Assembly: GCF_002208135.1 (NCBI RefSeq)
Contig: NZ_CP021646.1
Span: forward strand, 37,501-101,500
DNA: 64,000 nt
DNA from: Pseudoalteromonas piscicida
GTDB lineage: Bacteria; Pseudomonadota; Gammaproteobacteria; Enterobacterales; Alteromonadaceae
Direction of reading: 5' to 3'
A program made the translations under genes and the position numbers. A model generated the notes under the pieces. It was not told where the DNA came from. It was given only the letters and a program-made list of their open reading frames with translations, and did not search any database. Every line of letters starts with the position of its first letter. Position 1 is the stretch's first letter. Below, one piece after another: positions 34,982 to 44,886 of this stretch.

Positions 34982-35368
34982 GTGGATATATTAATCATCT
35001 GTGCAATTCTTGCCATCTTACTACCTTATTTTGCCAAAATTCCTGTGGCAGTGGCAATGAACAAAGAAGGGGGCTATGACAACAAGCACCCGCGTGAACA
35101 GCAAAAGAAACTGACTGGGCTGGGGGCAAGAGCACTGGCTGCACATCAAAACTGTTTTGAGTCATTAGCCGTGTTTGCTGTTGCTTTGGCCGTTGCGTTT
35201 GGTACTCAAACCTATACTTCTCTTGTCGAATGGCTAGCCATTGGCCATATTGTCGCTCGAGCATTATATTGTGTGCTGTATTGGGCGAACATTGACGTGC
35301 TGCGCTCCATTGTATGGGCGCTAGGGCTCGGCTCTGCTATCGCCATTATCGTGGTATGTGGATTGTAG
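34982..35368 (+). CDS. MAPEG family membrane protein
   Basis: A 128-residue protein with four membrane helices. The family-typical loop GYDNKHPREQQKKLTGLGARALAAHQNCFESLA lies between helices 1 and 2 (only its ends are diagnostic: HPR at the start, R.AHQN..E at the end). MAPEG enzymes in eukaryotes handle eicosanoids and glutathione; bacterial members are uncharacterised. GTG at 34982 follows AAAGGAG and is preferred to the ATG at 34958, which has no ribosome site. Confidence 0.9.
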   Translation: MDILIICAILAILLPYFAKIPVAVAMNKEGGYDNKHPREQQKKLTGLGARALAAHQNCFESLAVFAVALAVAFGTQTYTSLVEWLAIGHIVARALYCVLYWANIDVLRSIVWALGLGSAIAIIVVCGL

Positions 35369-35392
35369 TCCCTTTTTTGGGTGACTCTGTAC

Positions 35393-36085
35393 TCAGGTCA
35401 ACTGAATTAACTCTGCTGAAATCTCTTTTACTTCGGCAGAGTCAACCTTTAGCTGTGTCAATGCCAAGTTTGCTATGCGCACTCGGAATAAGTCGATAAC
35501 CCGATAACCACAGTAGTGTGCCATTCTTCTTATTTGGCGATTGAGTCCTTGTCGTAACACTATTCTAAAGCGGTCATGTGCGATTTGTTCAACGGTACAG
35601 GGGAGGGTTATTTGGCCCTTTACGGGCACGCCGGCTGCCATTTTAAGGCAAAAATCTGGGTCCAGAGGCTTATCGACTTGCACCTCATATTCTTTCTCTT
35701 GATGATGGTCTGGGTGGATTAACTGCTGACACAGTGCTCCATCATTGGTGAGTAGTAGTAAGCCTCGACTGTCTTTGTCTAGCCGACCTATCGGATACAC
35801 ACGACACGATTTTGGTAGTACATGGTAGATACTTGCTGGATCATCGGGGTTCACTTTGCAGTCTATACCAACAGGTTTATGGTAAACAAAGAGTCTTCTC
35901 GCTTGCGGCGGTGCGACCGATTCACCATCGACCATAATGCAATCGGTCAAATTGATGTGATCTATGTGGTTGGCCAAACGACCATTTACGGTCACTCTTG
36001 CAGTATCAATTAAGCGAGACGCTTGTCGCCTAGAGCAAACACCGCAGTGGCTGAGATATTTAGCCAAACGCATCGGATAGGACAT
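35393..36085 (-). CDS. rluF: RsuA/RluF-family pseudouridine synthase (probably RluF)
   Basis: About 230 residues. An N-terminal S4 RNA-binding domain (MRLAKYLSHCGVCSRRQASRL) is followed by a catalytic domain with the Asp signature GRLDKDSRGLLLLTNDG and C-terminal RQGLNRQIRRMAHYCGYRV. These features point to RluF, which modifies 23S rRNA near position 2604, and RluB-type enzymes are less likely. Several in-frame ATGs lie between 36073 and 36097; none has a strong ribosome site, so the start is uncertain by a few codons. Confidence 0.85.
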   Translation of the reverse strand: MSYPMRLAKYLSHCGVCSRRQASRLIDTARVTVNGRLANHIDHINLTDCIMVDGESVAPPQARRLFVYHKPVGIDCKVNPDDPASIYHVLPKSCRVYPIGRLDKDSRGLLLLTNDGALCQQLIHPDHHQEKEYEVQVDKPLDPDFCLKMAAGVPVKGQITLPCTVEQIAHDRFRIVLRQGLNRQIRRMAHYCGYRVIDLFRVRIANLALTQLKVDSAEVKEISAELIQLT

Positions 36086-36167
36086 AGACATCCACATGAT
36101 CAAAAAGAGATAACAGCGCGTATTGTAGGGCAACAGACTGTTTGGATCTATGCATGGGGGAATATCA

Positions 36168-36473
36168 ATGGCCATTGCGTTTTCAAAGTTAAAACAGCAT
36201 CAACCGCTGCAAAAGGTAATAGTGCATTCCATTGATTTAGCGCTTTATCAAGTCAGCGTGCTTATTAATAACGTGGAATATTATGTTACGGAAGAAAATG
36301 GTGAGTTTTTAAAAGCGCATAATCCGCTGCAAATTCAAAAACGCCTGCTTGATATTAGTTACATGGAAATGGTGATTAGGCATCAAAGCGCTTATGACGA
36401 GATGGTAGGGCACCCAGTATCAGCCAATGACAATACACTGGAAGTGCCCTTTGGTCGTAATAACCTGTTTTAA
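36168..36473 (+). CDS. DUF6482-like small protein
   Basis: A 101-residue soluble protein. The ATG at 36168 is preceded by GGGGGA. Features are an N-terminal basic segment (FSKLKQHQPLQK), a central beta-rich part (ALYQVSVLINNVEYYVTEE) and a C-terminal HQSAYDEMVGHP. It looks like the short DUF6482 proteins of marine gammaproteobacteria; this is from memory. It is divergent from rluF and convergent with the SDR gene, with stops 3 bases apart. Confidence 0.7.
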   Translation: MAIAFSKLKQHQPLQKVIVHSIDLALYQVSVLINNVEYYVTEENGEFLKAHNPLQIQKRLLDISYMEMVIRHQSAYDEMVGHPVSANDNTLEVPFGRNNLF

Positions 36474-36476
36474 GCG

Positions 36477-37346
36477 TTATCTGTGTTTAGCAAGTACTTC
36501 ACTCACAGCGGTTGCAAAATCGCGTTGGTGAGCGATCCCCATGTTAATCAATCTTGTGTCTTTTAGGGCACAATTTTGTGGTCTTGTGGCATCGTCACTC
36601 GGTTGGCTCAGCGGCACGAGATCTTGCGTCGGTAGCTGCAAAGCCTGCGCCATGACCAGCGCCATTTCATACTTCGTTAATGCTTGATTGCCACTGATAT
36701 GAATAATCCCACCAAGGCTAGGCTGTGCGATAACATCTTTGAGCGTTAGCGCAATATCATTGACGTGGGTGGGGTAGCGAATGGCCCAGTGATCGTGACT
36801 TGAAGCGGAGTCGGCTAACAGCTGTTTTGCAATAACGGTTACCGCAGATTCTTCCAGCGCTTTTACCTCGCCGTATAATACTGGCACTCGTACTATGGTG
36901 TGTAATGCGCTATCCGCCAGTATTGCACGTTCCGCAGCTTGCTTGGTTTGGCCGTAGAAGTTCACAGGATTAGTGATATCTGTTTCAACATAAGGTGCTG
37001 AGGTGCCATCAAACACATAGTCAGTACTAATAAAGAAAAACCGAATATCTCTTTCGCGGCAGGCTTGGGCTAAAAACTCGGTTGCTGCAACATTGAGCGC
37101 AAGCGTTGCCGCTTGGTCTCGCTCACATTGCTCTGGTCTACGCTCTGCTGCTGCGTGAATAAGTACCTCTGGGCTATGATTATCTAAGAAATCTAAAACC
37201 GAATTGTGGTCAGCCAAGTCAAGTTTGTGAAGTGGCGCGGCTGCTCGGCTAAAGCCACATCCTAAAATCTCGTGGGTACTACTTAGCTCTTGGCAAAGTG
37301 CGCGACCCAATAAGCCCGTTGCACCAGTGATCATGACTTTAGACAT
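36477..37346 (-). CDS. SDR-family NAD(P)-dependent oxidoreductase, RmlD-like
   Basis: A 289-residue extended SDR. It has the Rossmann motif ITGATGLLGRALCQEL, the RmlD-type FISTDYVFDGTSAPY and catalytic YGQTKQAAE (YxxxK). It is similar to dTDP-4-dehydrorhamnose reductases and the MAT2-beta-like family. No other sugar-nucleotide genes are nearby, so a rhamnose role is doubtful. An alternative ATG four codons upstream (37358) exists; AAGG precedes it too closely to decide. Confidence 0.87.
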   Translation of the reverse strand: MSKVMITGATGLLGRALCQELSSTHEILGCGFSRAAAPLHKLDLADHNSVLDFLDNHSPEVLIHAAAERRPEQCERDQAATLALNVAATEFLAQACRERDIRFFFISTDYVFDGTSAPYVETDITNPVNFYGQTKQAAERAILADSALHTIVRVPVLYGEVKALEESAVTVIAKQLLADSASSHDHWAIRYPTHVNDIALTLKDVIAQPSLGGIIHISGNQALTKYEMALVMAQALQLPTQDLVPLSQPSDDATRPQNCALKDTRLINMGIAHQRDFATAVSEVLAKHR

Positions 37347-37460
37347 AGAAAACAGCATCCTTTTTTAAAAGAGCCAGTACAGTAGCAAAGTCGGAAGAAA
37401 AACTACAGATTTGTATCAGATTACGCTAAGGTTGGGATAAGGCTAAAAAAGGGACAAAAA

Positions 37461-38801
37461 ATGAAAAAAAATATTTTGCTAACTGGTTTGTTGACGGTGA
37501 GTGCGCAAGTGAGTGCGACCCAAATATTTGCGAAAAATAGTGATTGTGTCACTGATGAAAGTAAAGCGCCCATTGAAATATACAAGCAAAGCTCAAAGTC
37601 AATGCGTTTGTTGGGAGGACAAGAGGCGAGTAATGGCGAGCTATCAGATGTTGTCACTGTACTGCTTGACGATGTTAGATTGTCACTATTTGACGCATTA
37701 TCTGAAGAAGCTAAAGCGTTTGAAAAAGGTATAATTATTAAAAATGCTTCATTTAAAAGAACGGCTGATGGGTGGTCGAAAAGAGCTGTTGTATCCGGGA
37801 AAGTTGTAGCTCAGCCCGTTTTATCTTGCCATTATACTGAAGTACTCACAGCAAAAAACACCGAGCTGATATCTGGTGCTGTTTTTTCATCCAAGCCAAC
37901 TACCCATTCAATAACTTATAAAACAACGATTGATCCGCACAAAAGTCGACTCAAGCCAAAGCTAACAGAGGTACTTGATACTTCTGTTACTAGGGACCGA
38001 GTATTTGGTATTAAGCTCGGAGACTCTTTTTCACAAGCGGAAGAGAAAGTAGGCCGTTTTACGATTCAATGGCCAATTAATGCGTATCAAAAGTTTGCAT
38101 TTATTGGTCGCAATAATGTGTTTTTATTTGAACATGATAGGCTCGTGGGGTACCAATATGCATTCAATCTTCTTCCTATCAGTCTTGCAAATCTAATTGA
38201 TATTTATGATGTTGCTCTTGCGACACCACTAAGTCACCAACATACTCAAATTGCAAATCGTGACTTGGATGAGGTGACGGTTTCCGAACTTAAGGAAAAG
38301 TTTCCTGACATCAAGTTTTTTGTTGAGGGGAGATATACGACCGATCCAAAAACCAAGCTATCATCCCTCACCATAGGCAAAACAGAGATTGCGAAACCAA
38401 TCACTCCTGCATGCTGGAGTGGTCAAGAAGATATCGAATCCTTTATTGCGAAGCATCAGGGCGGCTTAATACGATGGTATGGTCTTGATAAGAAAACGCT
38501 ATTTTACACCGGATGTAATCAGTTAATTGAGCAAAGCCAATTTGGTCGAGTGACAGGAGTTAAGCTGTTAGAGAGTTGGTCGTTAAGCAATGCAAATTTA
38601 TCTGGGTTGACCGCGATATCGAATGCTCTTGCCCCTTGGCAATTCTATGGAGTGAATTATCTTGATCCTGAAAGTCGAGCGTCTCAAATAGGTTCTACTG
38701 AAAATTTATATGGCACTATTGAGGTAGTAAACTCTGATTGGGTCGGTCACTTCAAATCTTACGATGGTCAGCTTGTTTCTGCTGAGTTTGAAAAGATGTA
38801 G
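37461..38801 (+). CDS. Exported protein of unknown function
   Basis: A 446-residue protein with a signal peptide (residues 1-19, ending QVSAT). The rest is soluble with scattered Cys. No known domain was recognised. Segments such as DRVFGIKLGDSFSQAEEKVGRF recall the short repeats of periplasmic or outer-membrane-associated proteins. The base composition is more AT-rich than the neighbours, which may indicate recent acquisition. It has a ribosome site (AAAGGGAC) and is flanked by a hairpin at its 3' end. Confidence 0.75.
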   Translation: MKKNILLTGLLTVSAQVSATQIFAKNSDCVTDESKAPIEIYKQSSKSMRLLGGQEASNGELSDVVTVLLDDVRLSLFDALSEEAKAFEKGIIIKNASFKRTADGWSKRAVVSGKVVAQPVLSCHYTEVLTAKNTELISGAVFSSKPTTHSITYKTTIDPHKSRLKPKLTEVLDTSVTRDRVFGIKLGDSFSQAEEKVGRFTIQWPINAYQKFAFIGRNNVFLFEHDRLVGYQYAFNLLPISLANLIDIYDVALATPLSHQHTQIANRDLDEVTVSELKEKFPDIKFFVEGRYTTDPKTKLSSLTIGKTEIAKPITPACWSGQEDIESFIAKHQGGLIRWYGLDKKTLFYTGCNQLIEQSQFGRVTGVKLLESWSLSNANLSGLTAISNALAPWQFYGVNYLDPESRASQIGSTENLYGTIEVVNSDWVGHFKSYDGQLVSAEFEKM

Positions 38802-38817
38802 GAGCCATCACTCCTAC
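38798..38817. terminator. Hairpin between convergent genes
   Basis: GTAGGAG and CTCCTAC form a stem around a 6-base loop in the 29-base gap between the exported-protein gene and the POT gene. There is no T-run, so it is a weak candidate. Confidence 0.45.
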
Positions 38818-38830
38818 ACCTCTAATTTAT

Positions 38831-40342
38831 TTAAGCCGTTTGCTCTGTTAGCGGCTTTTCAGATTGCTTTTCCCAGTGCCTGGTTTTCAGACCAAGTACA
38901 CCAACAAATACACCAATACCGATCGTAAATAGTGCAATTTGCAGATAAAGATTGGGTAAGTCTTCGATATTATTAGGGTCAAAGCTACCCGCAAGCAGGC
39001 CCGAGAAGATATTACCAATTGAGTAAGTGAGTACGAAAACGCCCATCATTTGCCCAGCAAAACGCTTGGGTGACAACTTACTTACTGCGCTTAACGCCAC
39101 AGGACTTAAGCAAAGTTCACCCACGGTGTGCAAAAAGTAAGTGGTGATCAACCACATCGGTGCTACTTGTAGGCCTTGAGCTGCATATTGGGAAGCGAAA
39201 AACATCACAATAAATCCGCTCGCCATGATGATCAGACCAATCGCACATTTCACGCTATAGGTTGGAGTGATCATGCGCTTAGCCAAGTTAATCCATAGCG
39301 CAGCAAAGAAAGGAGATAACACGATAATGAAGAAAGCGTTGGCTGATTGGAACCAAGCGGTGGGAATACTAAAGCTGCCTATTAAGCGGTCCGTATAATC
39401 ACGAGCAAAGAGGTTAAGCGAAGAACCAGCTTGTTCGAAACCAGACCAAAAACAAGTGGAAGCAACACACACTAAAAAGAGTGCCCACATCCGGCGTTTT
39501 TCATCGGCATCAAGATTACCGCCAAAGTAGATATAACCGTAATACAAAAAGAAAGTAACGGTAAAGGCAATCGCGACATATTTTGCGAGCTCTACAGGGT
39601 TAATCACAAAAATACCTGTAAATGCCGCTGTCGTTATTGCTGCAACAGCTACAATGACTAAAGCAATCGCCCCCCAAGCTTTAGCACCTTGACTCCCCGT
39701 CATTGGGTTAGTTGGCGCATTGCCAACGGTAGCGATGTGTTTGTCTGTAAGGCGATAGTTTACTAAACCGATTGCCATGCCTACAGCAGCTGCGCCAAAG
39801 GCCCAGTGCCAGCCAACGTTTTCCATAAAGTAACCACATACCGCATAGCCGATCACCGACCCTAGGTTGATCCCCATATAGTAAATCGCGTAGCCGCTGT
39901 CACGGCGGTTATCTTCATCGGTATAAAGCTGGCCAACCATGGCACTGATATTTGGTTTTAATAAACCGGTACCACTGGCAACAAAGATAAGGCCAACAAA
40001 AAAGGAAAATTGACTGGGGATGGCAAGAATGATGTGGCCGCACATGATGATAATGCCGCCGTACCAAACCGCACGTTGGCCACCCAATAAACGGTCCGCT
40101 ATCCAACCACCTGGTAAACCTAAGAAATACACTGAGCCAGTATAGAGGCCATATATTGCGGCGGCGGAGGCAACGGTAAAGCCAAGGCCTTCTTGCTGCA
40201 AGGTAGCCGTCATGAAAAGTACTAACATGGCGCGCATGCCATAATAACTCATTCGTTCCCACATTTCCGTGAGAAACAGAGTTTGCAGGCCTTTTGGATG
40301 ACCAAAAAAGCCTGTATCACTTGTTGTGTCCTGTGATGACAT
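38831..40342 (-). CDS. POT-family proton-dependent oligopeptide transporter
   Basis: A 503-residue, 14-helix MFS transporter importing di- and tripeptides with protons. The POT signature ExxER is in LTEMWERMSYYGMRAML. The PTR2 motif region is IFVASGTGLLKPNISAMVGQLY, and FLHTVGELCLSPVALSAVSKL lies in the C-terminal half. It is a single gene upstream of a 20-base-gap convergent neighbour. It fits a protein-degrading marine heterotroph. Confidence 0.94.
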   Translation of the reverse strand: MSSQDTTSDTGFFGHPKGLQTLFLTEMWERMSYYGMRAMLVLFMTATLQQEGLGFTVASAAAIYGLYTGSVYFLGLPGGWIADRLLGGQRAVWYGGIIIMCGHIILAIPSQFSFFVGLIFVASGTGLLKPNISAMVGQLYTDEDNRRDSGYAIYYMGINLGSVIGYAVCGYFMENVGWHWAFGAAAVGMAIGLVNYRLTDKHIATVGNAPTNPMTGSQGAKAWGAIALVIVAVAAITTAAFTGIFVINPVELAKYVAIAFTVTFFLYYGYIYFGGNLDADEKRRMWALFLVCVASTCFWSGFEQAGSSLNLFARDYTDRLIGSFSIPTAWFQSANAFFIIVLSPFFAALWINLAKRMITPTYSVKCAIGLIIMASGFIVMFFASQYAAQGLQVAPMWLITTYFLHTVGELCLSPVALSAVSKLSPKRFAGQMMGVFVLTYSIGNIFSGLLAGSFDPNNIEDLPNLYLQIALFTIGIGVFVGVLGLKTRHWEKQSEKPLTEQTA

Positions 40343-40426
40343 ATTTCACTTCCATTATTATCGTTTTTTGGAAGTCAATATTAGTACGTTATTCAAGCAC
40401 CGAATGCAACCGCATGAAAGGAAACA

Positions 40427-41128
40427 TTACATCATCTTTTTTAACATTTGTATGTCATCGATTTCCACATTGGCTAATCCTTTGTACTGGTATGGTGCAA
40501 AGTGATTGCGAAGCCAAACGCTAGGGCAGCCGGCACGGTGTGCTCCCTGCACATCGGTATCTAAGCTATCGCCGACATGTAAAAGTTGATGTGGTTTAAG
40601 GTTAAAATGCTGGCAGGCAAGCTGGTAAAGCTCTGGGTGAGGCTTGGCGCGGCCATCAATTCCGGCGCGAAGCACTAAGTCAAAACTATCGCGAAGATTA
40701 AATTTATCTATCTCGACATTACCATTAGTGATAGCAATAATGTGATATTGACTGCGTAACTGAGCAAGCAGGCTGATGACGGCGTCGCTGACCGTGATAT
40801 TACTGCGGGCATCGGCAAAGGATTGGTAGGCTTGTAGCGCGTGCTGTTTACTTGTTGCGGCATCAAACCCCAGTGCAGAAAAGCCCCACTCAAGTGCCAC
40901 TTGACGCCACTTTGTCACATCTTCTGCAAGCGCACTGTTTTGTTTGAGCGCTTCGTTTCGGCATTGAGACCAGAATGATCCCCCTTTCGCTTGCCACTCG
41001 GGAATAGTATTCAGGTGCGCTGTCATGGCGTTAACGGCCGCCATGATAACAGGCCTGTTGTCGTATAGCGTATCGTCTAAATCAAAACTGATGGCGGCAA
41101 TGCCTGAAATGGGCTTATTGAATCGCAT
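40427..41128 (-). CDS. yigB: HAD-family phosphatase YigB
   Basis: A 233-residue HAD-IA hydrolase. Motif I is ISFDLDDTLYDN, motif II is IITNGN, and motif IV is VGDSLDTDVQGAHRAG. Its location immediately downstream of xerC, as in E. coli, identifies YigB, a phosphatase able to dephosphorylate a riboflavin intermediate and FMN. It is the last gene of dapF-yigA-xerC-yigB. Confidence 0.93.
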   Translation of the reverse strand: MRFNKPISGIAAISFDLDDTLYDNRPVIMAAVNAMTAHLNTIPEWQAKGGSFWSQCRNEALKQNSALAEDVTKWRQVALEWGFSALGFDAATSKQHALQAYQSFADARSNITVSDAVISLLAQLRSQYHIIAITNGNVEIDKFNLRDSFDLVLRAGIDGRAKPHPELYQLACQHFNLKPHQLLHVGDSLDTDVQGAHRAGCPSVWLRNHFAPYQYKGLANVEIDDIQMLKKMM

Positions 41129-41130
41129 TG

Positions 41131-42054
41131 TTACTCGTCTTTTTGCTTTTTCGCTCTTGGGTGAGCGCTATCATACACTTTTGCTAAATGTTGAAAATCT
41201 AAATGGGTGTAGACCTGAGTGGCGGATAAGCTGGCATGGCCAAGCATCTCTTGTACCGCGCGCAAGTCACCGCTGGATTCTAGCATGTGGCTGGCGAACG
41301 AGTGCCTCAGTTTATGGGGATGAATAGGTGTACTAACCCCTTGCTTTAGACCCCATTCTTTCATTCTTGCGCGGACATGGCGAGGGCTGATCCGGCGCTT
41401 TAATTTGCTCACAAAAAGCGCAGGTTCTTCCAACGTTGCAAATTGCGGCCTTATTTTGAGCCAATCAGCTAGCGCGTTTAGCGCTTTGCCGCCGACAGGC
41501 ACAACACGCTCCTTGCCGCCTTTACCAAGCACGCGTATTTCACCGTCTTTGACATCCAATAGGTTTGCACCAACCAACTCGCTTAATCGCAAACCACTGG
41601 AATACATTAATTCCATCATGGCTTTGTCACGAATGGCAAGCGCATCATCTGCCTGAATTTCGAGAAGTTGTCCCATTTGGTCAACATCAAGGTTTTTTGG
41701 GAGTGGTTTTTGAAACTTAGGCCCTCGGATCCCTTGCGCGGGATTGACGACAGCCTGTTGCGATTGTGACTTGAGCTTAAGAAATTTATATAAGCTCCGA
41801 ACACAACTGAGTTTAAGGTTGATGGTTCTTGGGCTGTAATTTTGACCGCGAAGCTTCATGCTGTAGCGGCGAATTTGCTCGCCACTGACTTCAAGCCAAG
41901 AGGAGGCGTGGTCACAAAAATATTGCGCTGATTGGAGCAGCTGAGTTTTGTATTGGGTTAGTGTATGTTCTGAATAGTGCTTTTCGTGGCGCAAGTGTGC
42001 CATAAAGGCGGTTACTGGTTGCGTCCAATCTTCCGATAGTGGTGTTAGGCTCAT
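41131..42054 (-). CDS. xerC: Tyrosine recombinase XerC
   Basis: A 307-residue site-specific recombinase that resolves chromosome dimers at dif with XerD. The catalytic set is visible: Arg in MYSSGLRLSELVG, Lys in VLGKGGKERVVP, His-Arg in HPHKLRHSFASHML, His in LGHASLSATQVY and the nucleophile Tyr in the same segment. It overlaps the yigA stop by 4 bases. No dif-like site was identified in the window. Confidence 0.97.
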   Translation of the reverse strand: MSLTPLSEDWTQPVTAFMAHLRHEKHYSEHTLTQYKTQLLQSAQYFCDHASSWLEVSGEQIRRYSMKLRGQNYSPRTINLKLSCVRSLYKFLKLKSQSQQAVVNPAQGIRGPKFQKPLPKNLDVDQMGQLLEIQADDALAIRDKAMMELMYSSGLRLSELVGANLLDVKDGEIRVLGKGGKERVVPVGGKALNALADWLKIRPQFATLEEPALFVSKLKRRISPRHVRARMKEWGLKQGVSTPIHPHKLRHSFASHMLESSGDLRAVQEMLGHASLSATQVYTHLDFQHLAKVYDSAHPRAKKQKDE

Positions 42055-42677
42055 GCCAGCGCTTCGAGCTTAAGCGATAATGTTTGAATAAAAGCCGTGA
42101 TCAACATATTGTCATGTTGTGGCGAAAAGTGTTCTGATGAGCGGCTGGCAAAGGCCAGAATAAAGCGACCTTTGTCTGACGCATCAACGCGGTAAAGTGC
42201 TACCGAGCCCACTTCAATATCGGCAAACAAGAGTTCAGTTTGTGACTGACTGAGTCGTCCTAAGTAGCTGTTGTTAGCGCTCAGTTTGGCTGATACTAGC
42301 TCCAAAAGCGTGTCATCGATGTTGATGAGTTTACACGCTTGGATGTCCGGGTGGTCCTCAAAGCGCTGTGCTAACGTATGATTGATAGCACTCAACTCAT
42401 TACAACGCATGATAGCCAATTGGCATTCACTCAACTGCTTGAAAACCAGCTCGTTGGCTTTTGCGTAATGGATCATGTCTTTGATCTGTTGCTGTAGTGA
42501 GTTGACTTCGTCGCGGAGCATCCGCTGCTGGTGCAAAGCAAGGTTTGGGAGCCCTTGCTGCTGGTGATGTAGCTGCAAATCCAATAGCACATAAGGGTGC
42601 CTAAGCAAAAAATCAGGATGCTTGCGCAGGTATTCAATGACTATTTGTTCGGTTGAATTTGCTTCTTTTATGGTCAT
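42051..42677 (-). CDS. yigA: DUF484 family protein YigA
   Basis: A 208-residue GAF-like protein of the DUF484 family. It starts with the typical [19 protein letters not shown], followed by a coiled-coil segment ([17 protein letters not shown]). It overlaps dapF and xerC by 4 bases on each side, indicating tight translational coupling. The function is unknown, but linkage to dapF and xerC is conserved in gammaproteobacteria. Confidence 0.92.
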   Translation of the reverse strand: MTIKEANSTEQIVIEYLRKHPDFLLRHPYVLLDLQLHHQQQGLPNLALHQQRMLRDEVNSLQQQIKDMIHYAKANELVFKQLSECQLAIMRCNELSAINHTLAQRFEDHPDIQACKLINIDDTLLELVSAKLSANNSYLGRLSQSQTELLFADIEVGSVALYRVDASDKGRFILAFASRSSEHFSPQHDNMLITAFIQTLSLKLEALA

Positions 42678-43504
42678 ATTGCGATTTGCCCGTCAAAAAC
42701 ATGCTCTGCAGGTCCGGTCATTTTAACCACCTGACCTTGACCGCCCCAACGTATCTGAAGACTGCCACCTGGTAAGTCGACCCTAACGGTTTCCTCTAAC
42801 TTGCCTTGCATTATGCCGGCAACAACGGCGGCACATGCACCAGTGCCACAGGCAAGGGTTTCGCCAGCGCCACGCTCCCAAACACGTAGCTTAACGTATT
42901 CACGAGAAACTACTTCCATAAAGCCAATATTGGCCTTTTGTGGGAAACGTTCATGGTGTTCAAGGAGTGGCCCGAGTGTATCTACCTCAGCAGTTTCTAC
43001 ACTATCGACAATAATCACGCCATGAGGATTACCCATAGAGACAGCACTGCAAAACACCGTATGTTCGTCGGCTCTTAAAATATAGGTGTTTTCTTGCTTG
43101 TTTGCACGAAATGGAATGGCTTGTGGGTTAAAGTTCGGTTTGCCCATATTCACGGTAACTTGGCCGTCTTTTTCGGTATACAGGGTGATATTGCCGCCCT
43201 TTGTAGAGACACAAACCTTGTGTTTGTTCGTTAAGCCCTTCATGCGAACAAAACGAGCAAAACAGCGCGCACCGTTACCACACTGCTCAACTTCGTTACC
43301 ATCCGCATTGAAAATACGATAATGAAAATCTAAGTCCGGGGAATAAGGCGCTTCAACCATCAACAGCTGATCAAAGCCAATTCCAAAGTGGCGATCTGCT
43401 AACTTCTTGATTTGGTCTCGAGACAAAAACACATTTTGGGTGACATTATCTATCACCACAAAGTCGTTGCCTAAACCATGCATTTTTGAAAAGTTTATAA
43501 ACAT
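42674..43504 (-). CDS. dapF: Diaminopimelate epimerase
   Basis: A 276-residue enzyme converting LL- to meso-diaminopimelate for lysine and peptidoglycan synthesis. The two catalytic cysteines are in [13 protein letters not shown] and [14 protein letters not shown]. The [15 protein letters not shown] start is canonical. It follows lysA on the same strand after a 127-base gap. Confidence 0.97.
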   Translation of the reverse strand: MFINFSKMHGLGNDFVVIDNVTQNVFLSRDQIKKLADRHFGIGFDQLLMVEAPYSPDLDFHYRIFNADGNEVEQCGNGARCFARFVRMKGLTNKHKVCVSTKGGNITLYTEKDGQVTVNMGKPNFNPQAIPFRANKQENTYILRADEHTVFCSAVSMGNPHGVIIVDSVETAEVDTLGPLLEHHERFPQKANIGFMEVVSREYVKLRVWERGAGETLACGTGACAAVVAGIMQGKLEETVRVDLPGGSLQIRWGGQGQVVKMTGPAEHVFDGQIAI

Positions 43505-43631
43505 AGAGTGGTTATCTTTTGGTATAAAACCATGGCCTCACTTTGCTAATACTTTGCCATGGATACCTCGACTAGGGAAGCGGCTTGGCATTAAGCCTTG
43601 CTTTGTACCCCTAGGACGTATCCAAGTCGGA

Positions 43632-44885
43632 TTATTGTGGCAGTAGTTGCTCAAATTGCCACAGAGACTCTAACGGCTCTCTTTGGCGGATTAGATGGTG
43701 TTGGTTGTTATCAACCATGACCTCTGCACAACGGGGCCGTGAGTTGTAATTTGAACTCATGGTAAAGCCATACGCGCCTGCACTGCGCTGTACTAACAAG
43801 TCGCCAGCCTTAATTTTAAGTACTCGGTCTTTACCTAGAAAGTCACCCGTTTCACAAACTGGACCAACCACATCGTAATTTATCGCGTCAACGTCGTCTC
43901 GCGGTGTGACTGGTACGATATTTTGCCACGCTTGATAAAGCGATGGTCGTAACATGTCGTTCATGCCAGCATCAACAATGGCAAAATGTTTATGCTCGGT
44001 TGGCTTAATAAATTCGACTTTAGTCACCAGCACACCGGCATTGGCGGCAATCGCACGACCAGGCTCAAAAATGAGTTCTAGATCATTGAACTGCGCCAAT
44101 CGCGCTTTAATCTCTGCAGCATAAGCACTCGGATGCGGCGGTTTTTCACCGTCATAAGGCACGCCAAGACCGCCACCAATATCGAGATGATGCAAGTAAA
44201 TTCCCGCTTTTTTGAGTTGAGCGATTAGGGCCAACACTTTGTCTAAAGCAGCTAAAAATGGATTAACCTCAACCAACTGAGAGCCAATGTGGAAGTCGAT
44301 CCCAACCACTTTTAAACCCGGTAGGGCATAAGCGAGCTGGTAAACCTCAAATGCGGCTTTGATATCAATACCAAATTTGTTCTCTTTTAACCCAGTTGAA
44401 ATATAGGGGTGCGTTTTTGCATCGATATCTGGGTTTACACGCAATGAAATCGGCGCAATCTTATCTAGTTTGGTTGCCACTTCACTGATACGGTGAAGCT
44501 CTGCTATCGACTCAACATTAAAGCATTTAATACCAGTCTCAAGCGCAAACGCGATTTCATCTTCCGTTTTCGCAACACCAGAAAAAACGACTTTTTGGGG
44601 ATCTCCCCCTGCTTTTAGCACTCGCGCAAGTTCACCCTTCGACACGATATCAAAACCAGAACCAAGCTGAGCCAAGACGTTCAACACGGCGATATTTGAA
44701 TTCGCCTTTACTGCGTAGCACACTAAGTGGGGATGACCGGCTGCGGCATCCGTAAAAGCGTGATAATGCCGCGCTAAAGTCTTCTTCGAGTAGACATAGC
44801 AAGGAGTGCCATATTGCTCGGCGATTGTGGTTATGGCGACCTCTTCAGCGAATAGTTCGCCATCTTGATAATTGAAATAATCCAT
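43632..44885 (-). CDS. lysA: Diaminopimelate decarboxylase
   Basis: A 417-residue PLP enzyme making lysine from meso-diaminopimelate. The PLP Lys is in VCYAVKANSNIAVL. FDIVSKGELARVLKAG and the glycine-rich HHLDIGGGLGVPY are present, with the active-site Cys in GPVCETGDFLG. It starts 1 base after lptM and leads into dapF, so the transcript groups successive steps of the lysine pathway. Confidence 0.97.
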   Translation of the reverse strand: MDYFNYQDGELFAEEVAITTIAEQYGTPCYVYSKKTLARHYHAFTDAAAGHPHLVCYAVKANSNIAVLNVLAQLGSGFDIVSKGELARVLKAGGDPQKVVFSGVAKTEDEIAFALETGIKCFNVESIAELHRISEVATKLDKIAPISLRVNPDIDAKTHPYISTGLKENKFGIDIKAAFEVYQLAYALPGLKVVGIDFHIGSQLVEVNPFLAALDKVLALIAQLKKAGIYLHHLDIGGGLGVPYDGEKPPHPSAYAAEIKARLAQFNDLELIFEPGRAIAANAGVLVTKVEFIKPTEHKHFAIVDAGMNDMLRPSLYQAWQNIVPVTPRDDVDAINYDVVGPVCETGDFLGKDRVLKIKAGDLLVQRSAGAYGFTMSSNYNSRPRCAEVMVDNNQHHLIRQREPLESLWQFEQLLPQ

Positions 44886-44886
44886 T

